Below, in pieces: positions 43,438-54,326 of a stretch of 64,000 nucleotides of DNA. The stretch comes from Polytrichum commune (taxonomy: Eukaryota; Streptophyta; Polytrichopsida; Polytrichales; Polytrichaceae): contig OX485805.1 of assembly GCA_950295325.1 (NCBI GenBank), forward strand, positions 56,384,758 through 56,448,757, written 5' to 3'. A model generated the notes under the pieces. The model was not told the DNA's origin. It did no database searches and saw only the letters and a list, made by a program, of their open reading frames with translations. Both the position numbers and the translations under genes were made by a program. Each line of letters opens with the position of its first letter. The first letter of the stretch is position 1.

Positions 43438-46400
43438 CAGCCTCCAAATCCAGTTAGCAGCAATCTCCCGAATGGATCCTCCCCGGCAGCTATGTGCACC
43501 AAGCTTGAATCTTTGTGAGCTCCTTGGACCAAGTTAGACTGGATCTACTTCACTTAAAAGTCTCTAGACCATGCGGGGTGGAGGAGTAGATAACCGATTA
43601 ATCTATGCATGCAGGGAAGGGGTCTTTAGGGAGGGTAGAGCTGGACTGCCCAAGGAGAGAAAGAAGAGAGGCTTGACTGCTGGTGGGGTCCGGGCTGCCA
43701 GCGCAGGATTACCTGGACCAACCCAACCGCCTTCTTTCTTCGCACCTACCAGCCTGCTGCTCTAACTTACTGTAACTTATTAGTCTGTAAGGAGCCTACT
43801 TCCTGCGCTTTCCCCGGGCCAACAGTTACTTAGGAAGGCTGGTTATGCGCAGGAGACTAGGCTGATGAATGAGAGAGAGTGGACTTTTGGTGGGTTGGCC
43901 CTTGGAAGTCGGCTTTCAGTGGGGTAGCCGTTGTAAGGCTGCTAGGTTAAGTAATTCTACACTGACTTATCCTGATTAGTGTGTGTTACCATTCGGAGTT
44001 ACGCAGTGCTACAACTGTTATGTAACCAAGCAAAGTCATTGCTGTGTTGTAATGTCCGAACAACCTGTTGAACTTTCATTAGTGAAAACTGAACTCCCGA
44101 GTAAGACGTTATTGCGCTGCGTAATTCCGAACAGTAACATGCAAATTGGGATTATCAGTGTAGCAGGGAAGAAAGAGATTTTGTTACCTTGCCAAAATCT
44201 GGCCCATCTGTTGCGACCGGCTCATCACAGAGAAGAATCGGGGATGGAATGATGAAGAAATCATGCCAAGTTGATTATGTAGAACCAAAAGTCAATGAGC
44301 CAGCTCAACCTGCCGCTGGGTTTGTCATGGATATATATCAGGCCCGACGCCGTTTATTAGTTTGGTGTACCCATCCATCCATCCATCTGTCCGTCATTGT
44401 GCACTCTCTTTTTTCTAGATTTTTTTTCATGCAACTGAATCGGAAGTGACAAAACACCGCTGCATGTTTTTATTGTACTCGAGACAAGAGGCCCAACGGC
44501 CAGTGTTGAGCAGACATGCTCATTTGCACATGAAAAACTTGATAAAATGGAGATGACATTGATTCGCCTTGATATTTTGTAGGTTTTATTATCTTATGAA
44601 GATGGATGACATGAATTTTTAGAATGCATAAATGAATATGATCATTTTTATAGAGTGTGAACAACGTTTGTTAATGAAACATCAAAGATGATGTTCTATC
44701 CTACATACAAAATCATCTTGGTGATATACATATCAAATTTGATACAAAATTGATGAAAATAATATTTCTTACAAATTATGTAAGCGCAATGATTTGAAAA
44801 CTAATATCCATATAATCTTAAATTTTTGCTAATGTATGCATGAATAGAGAAAAAAAATCCAGACAATTCTTCTTTGGAGAGAACCAATGTTTGAGGATTG
44901 AAGGGCAATAGTTTTCATGAATATAGTAATTCCACTGGGAGAGTTGTTCACTAGTTGAGAGGTAACTTGGCTATGAACTCAATAGAAACATTAGAATGAT
45001 ATGATAAACCGAATCCACTCCTCAAAACACCATCATGAAATAAATCTTGAACACACACACCCCATATTTTCTTCTCAAGAAGGACCTCCAACTGGTGCTA
45101 AGGACCGGGGGTGGAGGAATGATGTGGCGACCACAATGAAGTCTTGTAAACCTTAAGGTTAAAGGTCCATGTATGGTTGTGATTACTTGAATCGTCACTG
45201 GCATCCCCATCTCGGGGTCTTGCCCGAGTTGGTGGTTGTCTTTTACTTTCTGAATCATCAATGTATTTTGTCAATTTGTTGATAATTAATCATGTTGCAT
45301 GGCAACAAGGGTTAACAAGATGTATAACTTTTGTGGGCATGACTAATTAGTGCGACTATGAGCGATTATTATAGCCCCAATCCTCCGGTAGTAAACAACA
45401 TGTGGTTATATATGTGCATAATCAACAATTTTGCTCAACAATGCTACATGAGATAAAATAATTTTGATTTCTACTCATTTATTTGCATTGGACGCCTATA
45501 CATAACATAATATTTTTCCAAAATATTTGGATCTAAGTATGAAAACCAAAAATACATATGTTTGAAAGAGATTTGAAACACGTGCTCAATGTTTGTTGAC
45601 TATTATGAATTCAATATTCAACCTAATTAGAAGGACATGTATGACCAATTAAGAAGAAAAGAAACATGATAATGAATGACACAATCATATGAGCTCTAAT
45701 TTTCACGAGATTAAGGTAAGTATACCCGAAACCATCTGACTGAACCTAAAACCACCACCACATATATATCATGCATACATTTGTTGCTTCCACATGTATG
45801 CGTATGGTACATAGCGACAGTTTCAGGTTCAGCAATGGTTTTGATTATACCTACCTTAGAAAGTGGCCTATGATCTCCGTTGGCTTTGCTAATCGTCTTG
45901 TATGAAGCGCGTGCTCAATATCCTACAATAGTGGACTATTCAGACAAGTGACCATTTAAGACCTGCCGACCTCAGTAGAGATCAAGTTCAGGTTTAAAGA
46001 TCCGGCCTCTTTGAAAAGATTGCAGACACTTTCGTTCTTTAGAAATTGGTCAAATTTCTTGTGTTATCATGATATTGCATCCGGCAGATTCGATGTGGGC
46101 ACGAGTGATGGACACCTTTTTCCCCCCAGCTTCAACCAACAAGGCTGTGATGAAGTAGCTTCTGGCCTTGCACGGAAAAGCAGGTACACATGAGCACAGT
46201 TTCTCGAGGCAGATTCCAATTTTGTTCTCCAGAATTCAATGTCACTTTGTCAGATGAGACGCCATCTTTCCATAGCCGCTTTGCAAGTGCAGTGAGAACG
46301 AACCAATATATATGATTGACACTGGAGGGGGCTCATCACACCGGCCACTTCTGGCACATCCATTGGCACTCCGGCTGCAACAGTGTGAAAAGTAGTGAGC

Positions 46401-46796
46401 CAACATCTATTTCTCAACATAATTCTCAACAACTTCACGGTTGGATCCGGACATAAATGTTGGTGTGATCGGAGCACGCGTCCTTCACGTTTGAAGTTAA
46501 ATAACTGAGTTATCTATGAACTAAGACAAACGTAATTGGATTATCAACATTATTCTAAATTTTGAAACAAATGGGTTTTCCCTTGTAAGAGAATGCATAT
46601 AAATTCACGCATCGAAACCAAGTTGTGCTTGGAGGAGATTGGACCAGCCTAACATCACACAATTGTAGGTTGATACACCTCAGGGTTGGGAATTTGTTGG
46701 GCTTTATACTCCATTTATTATGGGCTTCCCTTGCAAATTGAACGTTGGTTTTCAACCAAAGTATCGGTCACAATATATTGGGAGCATACACTACAC
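43438..46796. other. Gene-free stretch
   Basis: No recognisable gene. Frames at 43571-43765, 43983-44449, 45022-45261 and 46011-46477 lack known domains. A CATC microsatellite lies at 44378-44390. Some of 45022-45261 (minus) is more protein-like in composition, but I cannot match it to a family. Confidence 0.45.
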
Positions 46797-47160
46797 TCTA
46801 AACTCCCTAATATCGTGCATGTGGCAACCAAAGTGCCTGTGATATCAAGGAGTTATGTATTGTCAACATGGATGCATGATAACAGAGAATTAGTGTAGCA
46901 TGTGACATTATGGAACAACACAAAGTCCACATTGAAATTATTACAGTGATGACAACATGATGTGTGCAAGCGTGTGGTTTGAAATTTTTGGTGGATTACT
47001 TTAATATCAAAACATGTGATGTATGGGAGGTAAATGTGACAACAAGGAGGGATATTTGATTTAAGAAAATATGTTCCCTAGGGTTTAAAGATTTAAGAGA
47101 GGGACTGACAATTAAGGAGGGTGATAATACAGAGGTTAGGGTTTAGTAGAATTGTGAGTC
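46797..47160 (+). repeat. Dispersed copy of the 409-bp unit of 1985-3270
   Basis: Shares CTAAACTCC, CAACCAAAGTGC, GAGTTATGTATTGTCAACATG, GGATGCATGAT, AGTGTAGCATGTGACATTAT, ACAAAGTCCACATTG, GTGATGACAACATGATG, GTGACAACAAGGA, TTCCCTAG and TAAGGAGGGTGATA with the tandem array 44 kb away, in the same order and orientation. Single copy here. No coding frame. Confidence 0.75.
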
Positions 47161-47439
47161 CAATCTATTCTATATTGGACTCAACACATGTAAATGGGAT
47201 CATGTCGCAATGACCAACCATGTCAAATGAGAAGTGTGTTCTAAGACCACATTTTCTAGTAATGATAATTACGAGGATGAGTAATGTTATGAGTGAACAT
47301 ATTAGAACTTTATTTTTTTTCTTAACAAGCAAAAGTGGTCAGGTAACCGAAAGAAAACCAAGTTTAGTAGCCAAATTAGGGCCTCTTACCTTGTGTTGAA
47401 GTGCTTGGGGCCGAGTCCATGGATGGCAAAAGAGTCAAG

Positions 47440-47760
47440 CATGTTCAATGTCACCCTTCCATACAATGTGTATGTTTGACAAATTTCATTTGACATTCAA
47501 CTTCAAATCCAAAGTGTCATGTGACATTTTCAAAAACAAAAATGAATGTCAATTGACATGTCCGATTTCTTGTAAAATGTCACCTCAATGTCACATGCCT
47601 GGTAGTACATGTCATTCTAATTTCTAACGTGCCAATTGACATGCCGTTTTTTGCTTCACAAGTCACACTACATGTCAAATCCTAAATTGTACGTGTCAAT
47701 TGCCGTGCTTCTTTTGAGCAAGTTTTTGCGTGCCAAATGTCAAAAACTTGCAACAACTTT
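47440..47760. repeat. Cluster of self-complementary TGTCAATTGACA-type words
   Basis: TGACATTC, TGTCATGTGACA, TGTCAATTGACATG, ATGTCACC, CATGTCATT, CAATTGACATG, CATGTCAAAT and TGTCAATTG recur in both orientations every 20-50 bp. A local hairpin closes the right side (AAGTTTTTG at 47719 against CAAAAACTT near 47748). I cannot define ends; it may be a heavily decayed palindromic element. Confidence 0.5.
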
Positions 47761-47850
47761 GTCATAATACCTACCGCTACCATAAATGCATAAATTAGAA
47801 TGGAATTGATGGCTCTACGATGGGGTCCACATTGGAATTGATGAAAAGAG

Positions 47851-47943
47851 GGTTGGGGCAAACCAACCCATACAGTGGTTCCTTGGAGGCAAGGGTTCAG
47901 GCATCCAACAAGGAACAAGTGTATGGGTTGGTTCGCCCAAATC
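47851..47943. mobile_element. 93-bp foldback mini-element with 9-bp target duplication, copy 1
   Basis: TGAAAAGAG flanks both sides (47842-47850 and 47944-47952). The ends fold back: GGGCAAACCAACCCATACA against GTATGGGTTGGTTCGCCC. Pairing continues inside through TTCCTTG and CAAGGAA, leaving a loop of about 25 bp. The 9-bp duplication fits Mutator-like elements, and the size is at the extreme small end for a MITE. The overall shape is also that of a small-RNA precursor hairpin. Confidence 0.85.
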
Positions 47944-47952
47944 TGAAAAGAG

Positions 47953-49670
47953 TGGCTAGAGGTACATATATTCTACACCCATCATGGAGCCATGCCAGGT
48001 GATCTTGGCAGTAATGGCACTATGGATAACTTATTCTATTCATTGCAGAGCTCCATAAACGCATGAGAAGTCCTGTAGTATTATGAGCACTTCCAAGTTT
48101 CCACATTCCACCTCCACAGACATTTCTTAAATTCTTACTGTTGGATTAGTTCAGGAATTGCCTTCATTCAGTCGATTCGTAATGTGAGAGTATCACGAAG
48201 ATTGTCATTGTAAGTTTCAAAATTGAAATCACAAACTTTTGGTGGTCGTGGTTGTGTAGATGTCAGTCGCGTTTGAAAACGTTGGTTTTGAAATGGAGTT
48301 TGGTTACCCAAGGTCAAAGAATTTCAGCCTTGACATGTGCTTGACCTTGGGAAGTTGGGTTCAAGGTGGGTCCCTCTTTTATTGAGTTGAATCTTTTGTT
48401 TTGAAATCCAATCCACAACGATGGTTTTGTGAGGCTTCAAACCTTTGTTTCTAACTAGAGCTGAAAATGGACAGTTTTGACCCAAAATATGAGGGACCAA
48501 CTTTGATACCAAGCTCCTCAAGGTTAGGCACGTGTCAAGGCTAGAAATCTTTTACCTTGGTCCACCAATCTCCATTTTGAAACCATTGTTTTTAAATGTG
48601 TGTGGCCTTCCTTTAAGGGATTTGTCCGTAGCCGGTGGCTTGATGGGTTGTATGTGGTAGGGCCTTGTTCCTTTTATTCTCTTTATTTGGCAGTACGATA
48701 TGTTCGAGGGTCCCCTCTCCCCCTCAAATTGGGTGTGCTTTCTTGCATCATTTGGCATCAACTATTTGTTGTTTCAACAAGAAAGTAATCAAGTAAACAA
48801 CAACAATAAATATGAAGCTAGAATATAGAAAAAAAAAAAAAAAAAAAAAACTAATCTTTTTTTAATGATCACATGAGTTCTCCCAATTATGTTAAATCTT
48901 GAGCTTAGAATGGTGTCTATATCTATCTTTCTTTCTTTCTTGAACTGATTTTCATTTCTCGATGATAAAATAAAACAATGTCTATGTTTTTCAACTATTG
49001 GTGCCAATCGAGAAGAGTGACCACATAAGGGCACACCTACAAACTTTCAACTCATGTATGAGGGAATCAACTATCAATACCTCACAATCTTTGACCAAAT
49101 AGAGTCTTAGCTTCAACTACTTCTATGTAAAGCCTTGTGTAATGTAAGCTATCAGTTTTTTATCACGGGACCCACAATATATGAAACTCTTATAGAGTGA
49201 ACGCATAGGATGTATAATGAGACTACTCCCTTGTAAAATGATGTTACCGAAGTTAGCACCTCTTTGTGTTTGCATGTGGTGTACAACGTGTGAACATGCC
49301 CTCATGGCTTGGCAATTTTAATGCAGTGACGCTGAAGAGCTCTACTTGTGTATAATCCATTGTCTATTCCCAATGCAAGTCTAATAATGCGAGCAGAGAG
49401 GGATCAACAAGGGAAGGGCCACCCAATAATGCGTTAAGGAGAGGGGGAAGAAAAGCAAAAAACAACACTAAAAGAAAGGGGGAAAGCCTAGCTGCCAGGT
49501 CCACATTCAAGCCGAGCGCACATGATTTTCCAATGGAAGAAAGAGTAGGCTTCTGAGGATCTACACCTCCGTGTTCTAGTTTGACTCATCACTCCTCATG
49601 ACTGCCACAGCTCTTTGTTTATTCAATTGTTAAAGTCACTCGTTTCCATCGATACCTTACAAACTTTCAT
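47953..49670. other. Gene-free stretch
   Basis: No recognisable gene. A run of about 22 A residues lies at 48829-48850. Minus-strand frames at 48324-48761 have no domain. Confidence 0.5.
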
Positions 49671-49765
49671 GTGCTGAGGTGAACCAACCCGTACACTGGT
49701 TCTTTGGAGGCAAGGGTTTAGGCATTCAACAAGAAATGAGTGTATGGATTGGTCCGTCCAAATCG
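49671..49765. mobile_element. 93-95-bp foldback mini-element, copy 2
   Basis: Collinear with 47851-47943: GTGAACCAACCCGTACACTG, GGTTCTTTGGAGGCAAGGGT, TTAGGCATTCAACAAG, then GTGTATGGATTGGTCCGTCC. The flanks AACTTTCAT (49662-49670) and TTTTTTCAT (49766-49774) match at 7 of 9 bases, a decayed 9-bp duplication at the same distance as in copy 1. The 141-codon minus-strand frame overlapping it (49718-50143) is not considered real. Confidence 0.82.
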
Positions 49766-50173
49766 TTTTTTCATGGGGGTTGGTTTCACAATGTGAAACC
49801 GAGGGGTAAATAGTGAAGACTTGCTTCTGTAGGTTGGTTGGTGGTGATTCATCCCAATGTACTGTAGCTTCTCAACAACGAATTTTGGGTCTTTGATCCC
49901 ACTTTGGGTATTGGTTTGGTTTAAGAATATAAATCTCTGATGGCCTACAATTATGTTTGGTGTATTCACCCGGTTATCATAGAAATTGGCCGATATATTA
50001 CTAAGGGCATGTTTACACCCAGTGGCGGAGGGCCATGACCATTGCTTTCTAGACCCTTGTATTGGTTGAAAAGTTAGTGATGTCCCACTTTGCTTCGCAC
50101 TTGGGGCCATCAAATACGAGATCGACCATGTCAAAGTATGCATGAGAAAGTGACATGAAATCTTACATGTCCT

Positions 50174-50313
50174 TACGTGGACAATGTTTGGTGGTGACCT
50201 AAAAGTTTTACGTGGACAATGTTTGGTGGTGACCTAAAAGTTTTATGTGGACAATGTTTGGTGGTGACCTAAGAGTTTTACGTGGGCAATGTTTGGTGGT
50301 GACCGAAGAGTTT
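50174..50313. repeat. 35-bp tandem repeat, 4 copies
   Basis: CGTGGACAATG (or TGTGGACAATG, CGTGGGCAATG) starts at 50176, 50211, 50246 and 50281. Each unit has TTTGGTGGTGACCTAAAAGT. Not coding. Confidence 0.93.
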
Positions 50314-51156
50314 GTGGTGATACCATCTAAAGAATTTGTCTCAACAACATAACACTAGGGTTCCACTATCTTTTTAGTATTATGACCTATGACCAAGGCT
50401 TTTGTAAAATGTGATGAGGAGTTCTCTTTTTCATGGCTCCAAACCATGGGTTGTGACCATGAAATTCTCTTAATCATATTTTTTTTCTTCACGACTCTTG
50501 GTCACTAGTGTAAAGAAACCATGACGTGCATGAATGATGTCTAGAATGGACATTACAACCAAGGTAAATGCACCTATTGTGGACACTTTGAGCATTCTTG
50601 CATATTCAATGACACCTTCACAAACTGATAATTACTCTAACAAATTAACAAATCCAACAAAGGAACTCAAGAATTGAGCTTTTTTTTTTTCCGAAGAGGG
50701 AGGGGCAGAGGAGGTGAAAGTGATATTTTTTGAATTCTTGAAGTTAAACTCATTGATGGCCTATAATGGGTTTCTTTCCGAATAGGTACATTCCATACTT
50801 GAATAAGGTACCAACATGGTAGAAACCATTGTAAGTCACTATCCACATTAGGTGTGCCACCGCCTCGAACGGGCTTAATGGGATCGGTCATTGGGACTCA
50901 CCAAGGCTTGTTTGTACAATGTCCTATTGGCGCTATTCTCAACACCATCACACAAGAACCGTTGTTGCACAAAGACATTCATGTACGAAACAAGTTTTCT
51001 TTTTCTTTTTCTTCTCGATGTATATCATAACATATAAATCAACCCTCACCCTCTCAATCTCGCCTTGTCAAACCCCTTGAGAATATGTTGGAGTTGTTGT
51101 TTTTCAAATGCAACACCATAAATAATCCTCCTGCCATTTCCAATATACTAATGCAG
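50314..51156. other. Gene-free stretch
   Basis: No recognisable gene. A weak pair of TTTACAC/GTGTAAA words near 50009 and 50510 hints at a decayed element related to the two Harbinger-like ones, but the ends do not match well enough to call. Confidence 0.45.
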
Positions 51157-51477
51157 TACATAAAATATGATATTTAGTGTTTGATACACTAAATACGAAC
51201 GCATAAATTAAATATCAATAACCCTATGAAAGTAAGTAACATTAAATGTAAACTCAAACACTAAATACAACTATGGTAATATGTGAAAGTTACATGTTTG
51301 AATTTAGTGTTAGTAAGAATATGAAAAAAAGGATATAATAAGGGAGGAGGCAGTAGGGAATGTAGCGGCACATTTATGTCTAACACTAATTGTCAAAGAA
51401 TTGAAAATCAATGTTGAGCATGGTAGGGTGGTAACAACACTAAATGTAATCAAACACTAAATATCATATTTTGTGTA
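51157..51477. mobile_element. MITE with CACTAAATAKGATATTTAGTG ends, copy B
   Basis: Ends: ACATAAAATATGATATTTAG at 51158 and, on the minus strand from 51477, TACACAAAATATGATATTTAG. About 28 bp of terminal inverted repeat. The body is collinear with 10117-10430 apart from one insertion (around 51295-51385). Non-coding. Confidence 0.82.
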
Positions 51478-51835
51478 GTTTCAAGTTCCTAAAACCCGGA
51501 GGTGGAGAGGTTTCTACACGCACACGTTTGTCAAGGACATGCCATCATCGATTGTGTTGATAATTGACAAAAAAAAGTAGTGTACCAAACAATACCTAAT
51601 TGAAAATATTCAATTTATTAATCAAAGGTCGGAACCAAACATCGTAAGTATAACCCCGACTCGTGTGTTTGGTGCATAACATTGATCACAAAAGTTGCCA
51701 TGTTCCATGGGCCAACAAATCCGGGCATGAAATTTGAGAATAACAAAGCTGAATGCCATTAATCATGAGACCCTTCCCCACAAACTGCCAGATGTCGGCA
51801 CCCACACCCTCATCACCTACTCTCAAACGGATTTA

Positions 51836-52338
51836 GGGCCACTTCACACATGAGACTGAGAGCCCATGACCATTCCACTTCAAGCACTCTTGTCGGTGGA
51901 AAAGGCGGAGCCGGTCCAACTTCGCTTCACACTATCCTTGAGGGACCAACGGAGTATGTGAATTGCAAGATGGATGTAAAGTCTACATGGATTCCTACAT
52001 GGGATCCAACGGATCATGTTTCATGGTCACTTGGACTATTTTCAAAAACCACCTCTTGGAGGTAGGCCTACCACAAAACCACTGGGAGACCATGGCATTC
52101 TGGACGCTCACATCGGTTGATTTATTCAATTTTATCATGCATGAGGACATGCATGTATAGAAATTCATTGAAATAACACTTGGTTGAGGGCCCAGTCACA
52201 TATGACTTCACACTACACTTGAGGATCCGTGACCACACTTCTTGATTGTGGAGGTGTGTTGGGACGGCATGCGGACACTTTCTTTTGGGCTCTCACAATC
52301 TCATGGTCACGGCTCTTGGCTCGTGTGTGAAGTGGCCC
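51836..52338. mobile_element. PIF/Harbinger-like element with TTA target duplication
   Basis: The left end GGGCCACTTCACACATGAG (51836) and the right end, minus strand from 52338, GGGCCACTTCACACACGAG, differ at one of 19 bases. TTA flanks both sides (51833-51835, 52339-52341). About 503 bp. The 71-codon frame inside is not transposase-like. The end shares GGGCC and a C/T-rich, ACAC-containing start with the 9365-10862 element, so they may be related families. Confidence 0.82.
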
Positions 52339-52341
52339 TTA

Positions 52342-53890
52342 GTCACCCTTGATGCCATTGTGGAGCCCAGGTGGAGTGTAGACCCCGTGTGCGACTAGGA
52401 GCTAGGTTGTAGATATCTAGGGCGGCCCCATGTACACTTCCTCCAATGAGAGCCAACTTTGCTACCCTCCCAACCATGGTTCGAAGTCGATGACCTCTAT
52501 GACGCATAGATTGTTCCAATGCTGATTAGTTTCTAGATTAGTTTGGGGCTAGTTCATTTTGCATGTTCTTTCAAATGTGACTAATGATAATGACTATCGT
52601 TGGAGGTTTTAGCAAAAAAAATAAAGTTGGTCCATGCATGGTGCTTTGGTGTGTCAATGTTTTATTCATACTTTACTTATAGATGAGAGAATTACGGTAC
52701 CTTTACAACTCATGTTTCAAACATAAAATTTCAAATCTTAATTCATATAATAATTCACATTTTGTTTACACAAATCTTTAATCTAGCTATGATGCCATGT
52801 AGCAAATGGGAATCACAATATCGGCTTCATTCACCGCCTACTAATGTCGTGTGGTATTCAATTTGAGAGTATAACTCAAGTCCAAACTCCGACCTAAATC
52901 CCCTCTTCCATCTCGACCTTGACCGTTTAGAATCCATCAATTTGTTAAGCATGAACTATGGGGTCATGTTTTAAATATGGATGGATGGACGGACAAGAGG
53001 TAGGGTCACTCGTATGCAACATTTTTCTCTCACCAACAACCAATAACTTGGAAATCGAATGATAAGACTTTTTGACAAACTCCCCCCCAATAAACTTCTA
53101 TCGTGTGTTGACTCACGTCATGATGTTGATGGACAAAAACTTTAAGAGCCTCGAATTTCCATATGCAATAGAGTTATTGTAATGTAAAGTAGTTGAAACC
53201 GTGGGTTTAGTCCCAAACTTTGAGTTTAAGAATTAACGTAAAGTTCCGTAGGTTTTCTTGATGCTTAAATGTACCACACACAAAGAGTGGTATTGGACTA
53301 CCGAGAACCAACTTTCTAGAGTAATAGAGTGGTACAATTTTTTGAATAGAGTGTTAGTCTTGCTAGGATGGGTGGGTCAAGCTAGCCTTGCATAGGCTAG
53401 TCCAGGGTTCAGGAACACGAGTTTCATACGCACGCCCTATTTTAGGTCCTAAAATTATTTCAAAGTTTTTGAGGTGAAAAGAGGATGCCCCAAAAGTTTC
53501 ACCCGCCTTTTTAGAATAGGCTTCGATACACGACAAGCTAACGAGCTCTCGATAGATGGTTTTCTCAAAGAAAGATCAAACCCATGGTTACGTCCTTCTT
53601 CAAGGGACTTTACGGATAACTCTAGTGGAATTATTCTTGAAATCTCTCAAAAAATAATGTATTGGTAGGGAGTTTTGTCCCACTTTTGACAACTCATTGT
53701 GTTTAAGGAATGATCAAGTTGTTGGAATCCCTAATTTCGGGGAATTGAAGCGAAGGTGTTTGACTTTGGCCTAATAATGATAATATAAAATATGAACTCC
53801 TTATCAAAATTTTGAGGGCATCAACTTTACATGCCTTTGAAAGTTTGCCATAAAATTCATTTCTAAAAAACAATTTTCCGCCAAAGTCAA
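52342..53890. other. Gene-free stretch
   Basis: No recognisable gene or strong repeat. The 64-codon frame at 53474-53668 has no domain. Confidence 0.5.
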
Positions 53891-54326
53891 ATGCCTACAC
53901 GGGGAGGTCACTCCATTGTAAAGTTGAACAGCCACGTGCGAACACTTTACATGTAAAAAATCCTACTTCTCACATAAAGCATCACCAAAATGGGTGAAAC
54001 TTTTATCAAAAAAAATTCATGAGTAGATATACATGGTACCTATTACACAATAAAAAACGGTAACTAAATTTGATGATTTGTTCTATTTTATAAAAAATAC
54101 TATTTCTAACTAGAATGATGCAAAATTGAACTAAAAAAATTACCACAAAAATGAAGATGACTAAAAAATACAAAAAAAATACAAAAGATATTGTCAACGG
54201 TCATGTGTATGTAGGAAAAATATTATAAATTTTAAAATTATCTATGGCATGTAATATAGGGGTAGCAAACTTTGTTTACACATGGTGTTCAACTTGACAA
54301 TGGAGTGACCTCCCTGTGAATGCCTA
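53891..54326. repeat. Inverted-repeat element, ~40-bp arms
   Basis: CACGGGGAGGTCACTCCATT (from 53898) continues GTAAAGTTGAACA. The complement of 54286-54325 reads CACAGGGAGGTCACTCCATT then GTCAAGTTGAACA. The AT-rich interior (54000-54240) has only low-complexity frames. Ends and target duplication cannot be fixed. A second short inverted pair (GTTTGACTTTGGC at 53758, GCCAAAGTCAAA at 53880) lies just left of it. Confidence 0.75.

Noticed and set aside
43143-43532. 129-codon minus-strand open frame
   Set aside because: Spans the 172-bp tandem duplication; Cys/Phe-rich without a family match.
49718-50143. 141-codon minus-strand open frame
   Set aside because: Its end overlaps the 95-bp foldback element and its composition is not protein-like.
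49999-50520. Fourth Harbinger-like element
   Set aside because: The GTTTACAC and GTGTAAA words near the ends do not extend into matching terminal repeats, and no TWA pair is convincing.
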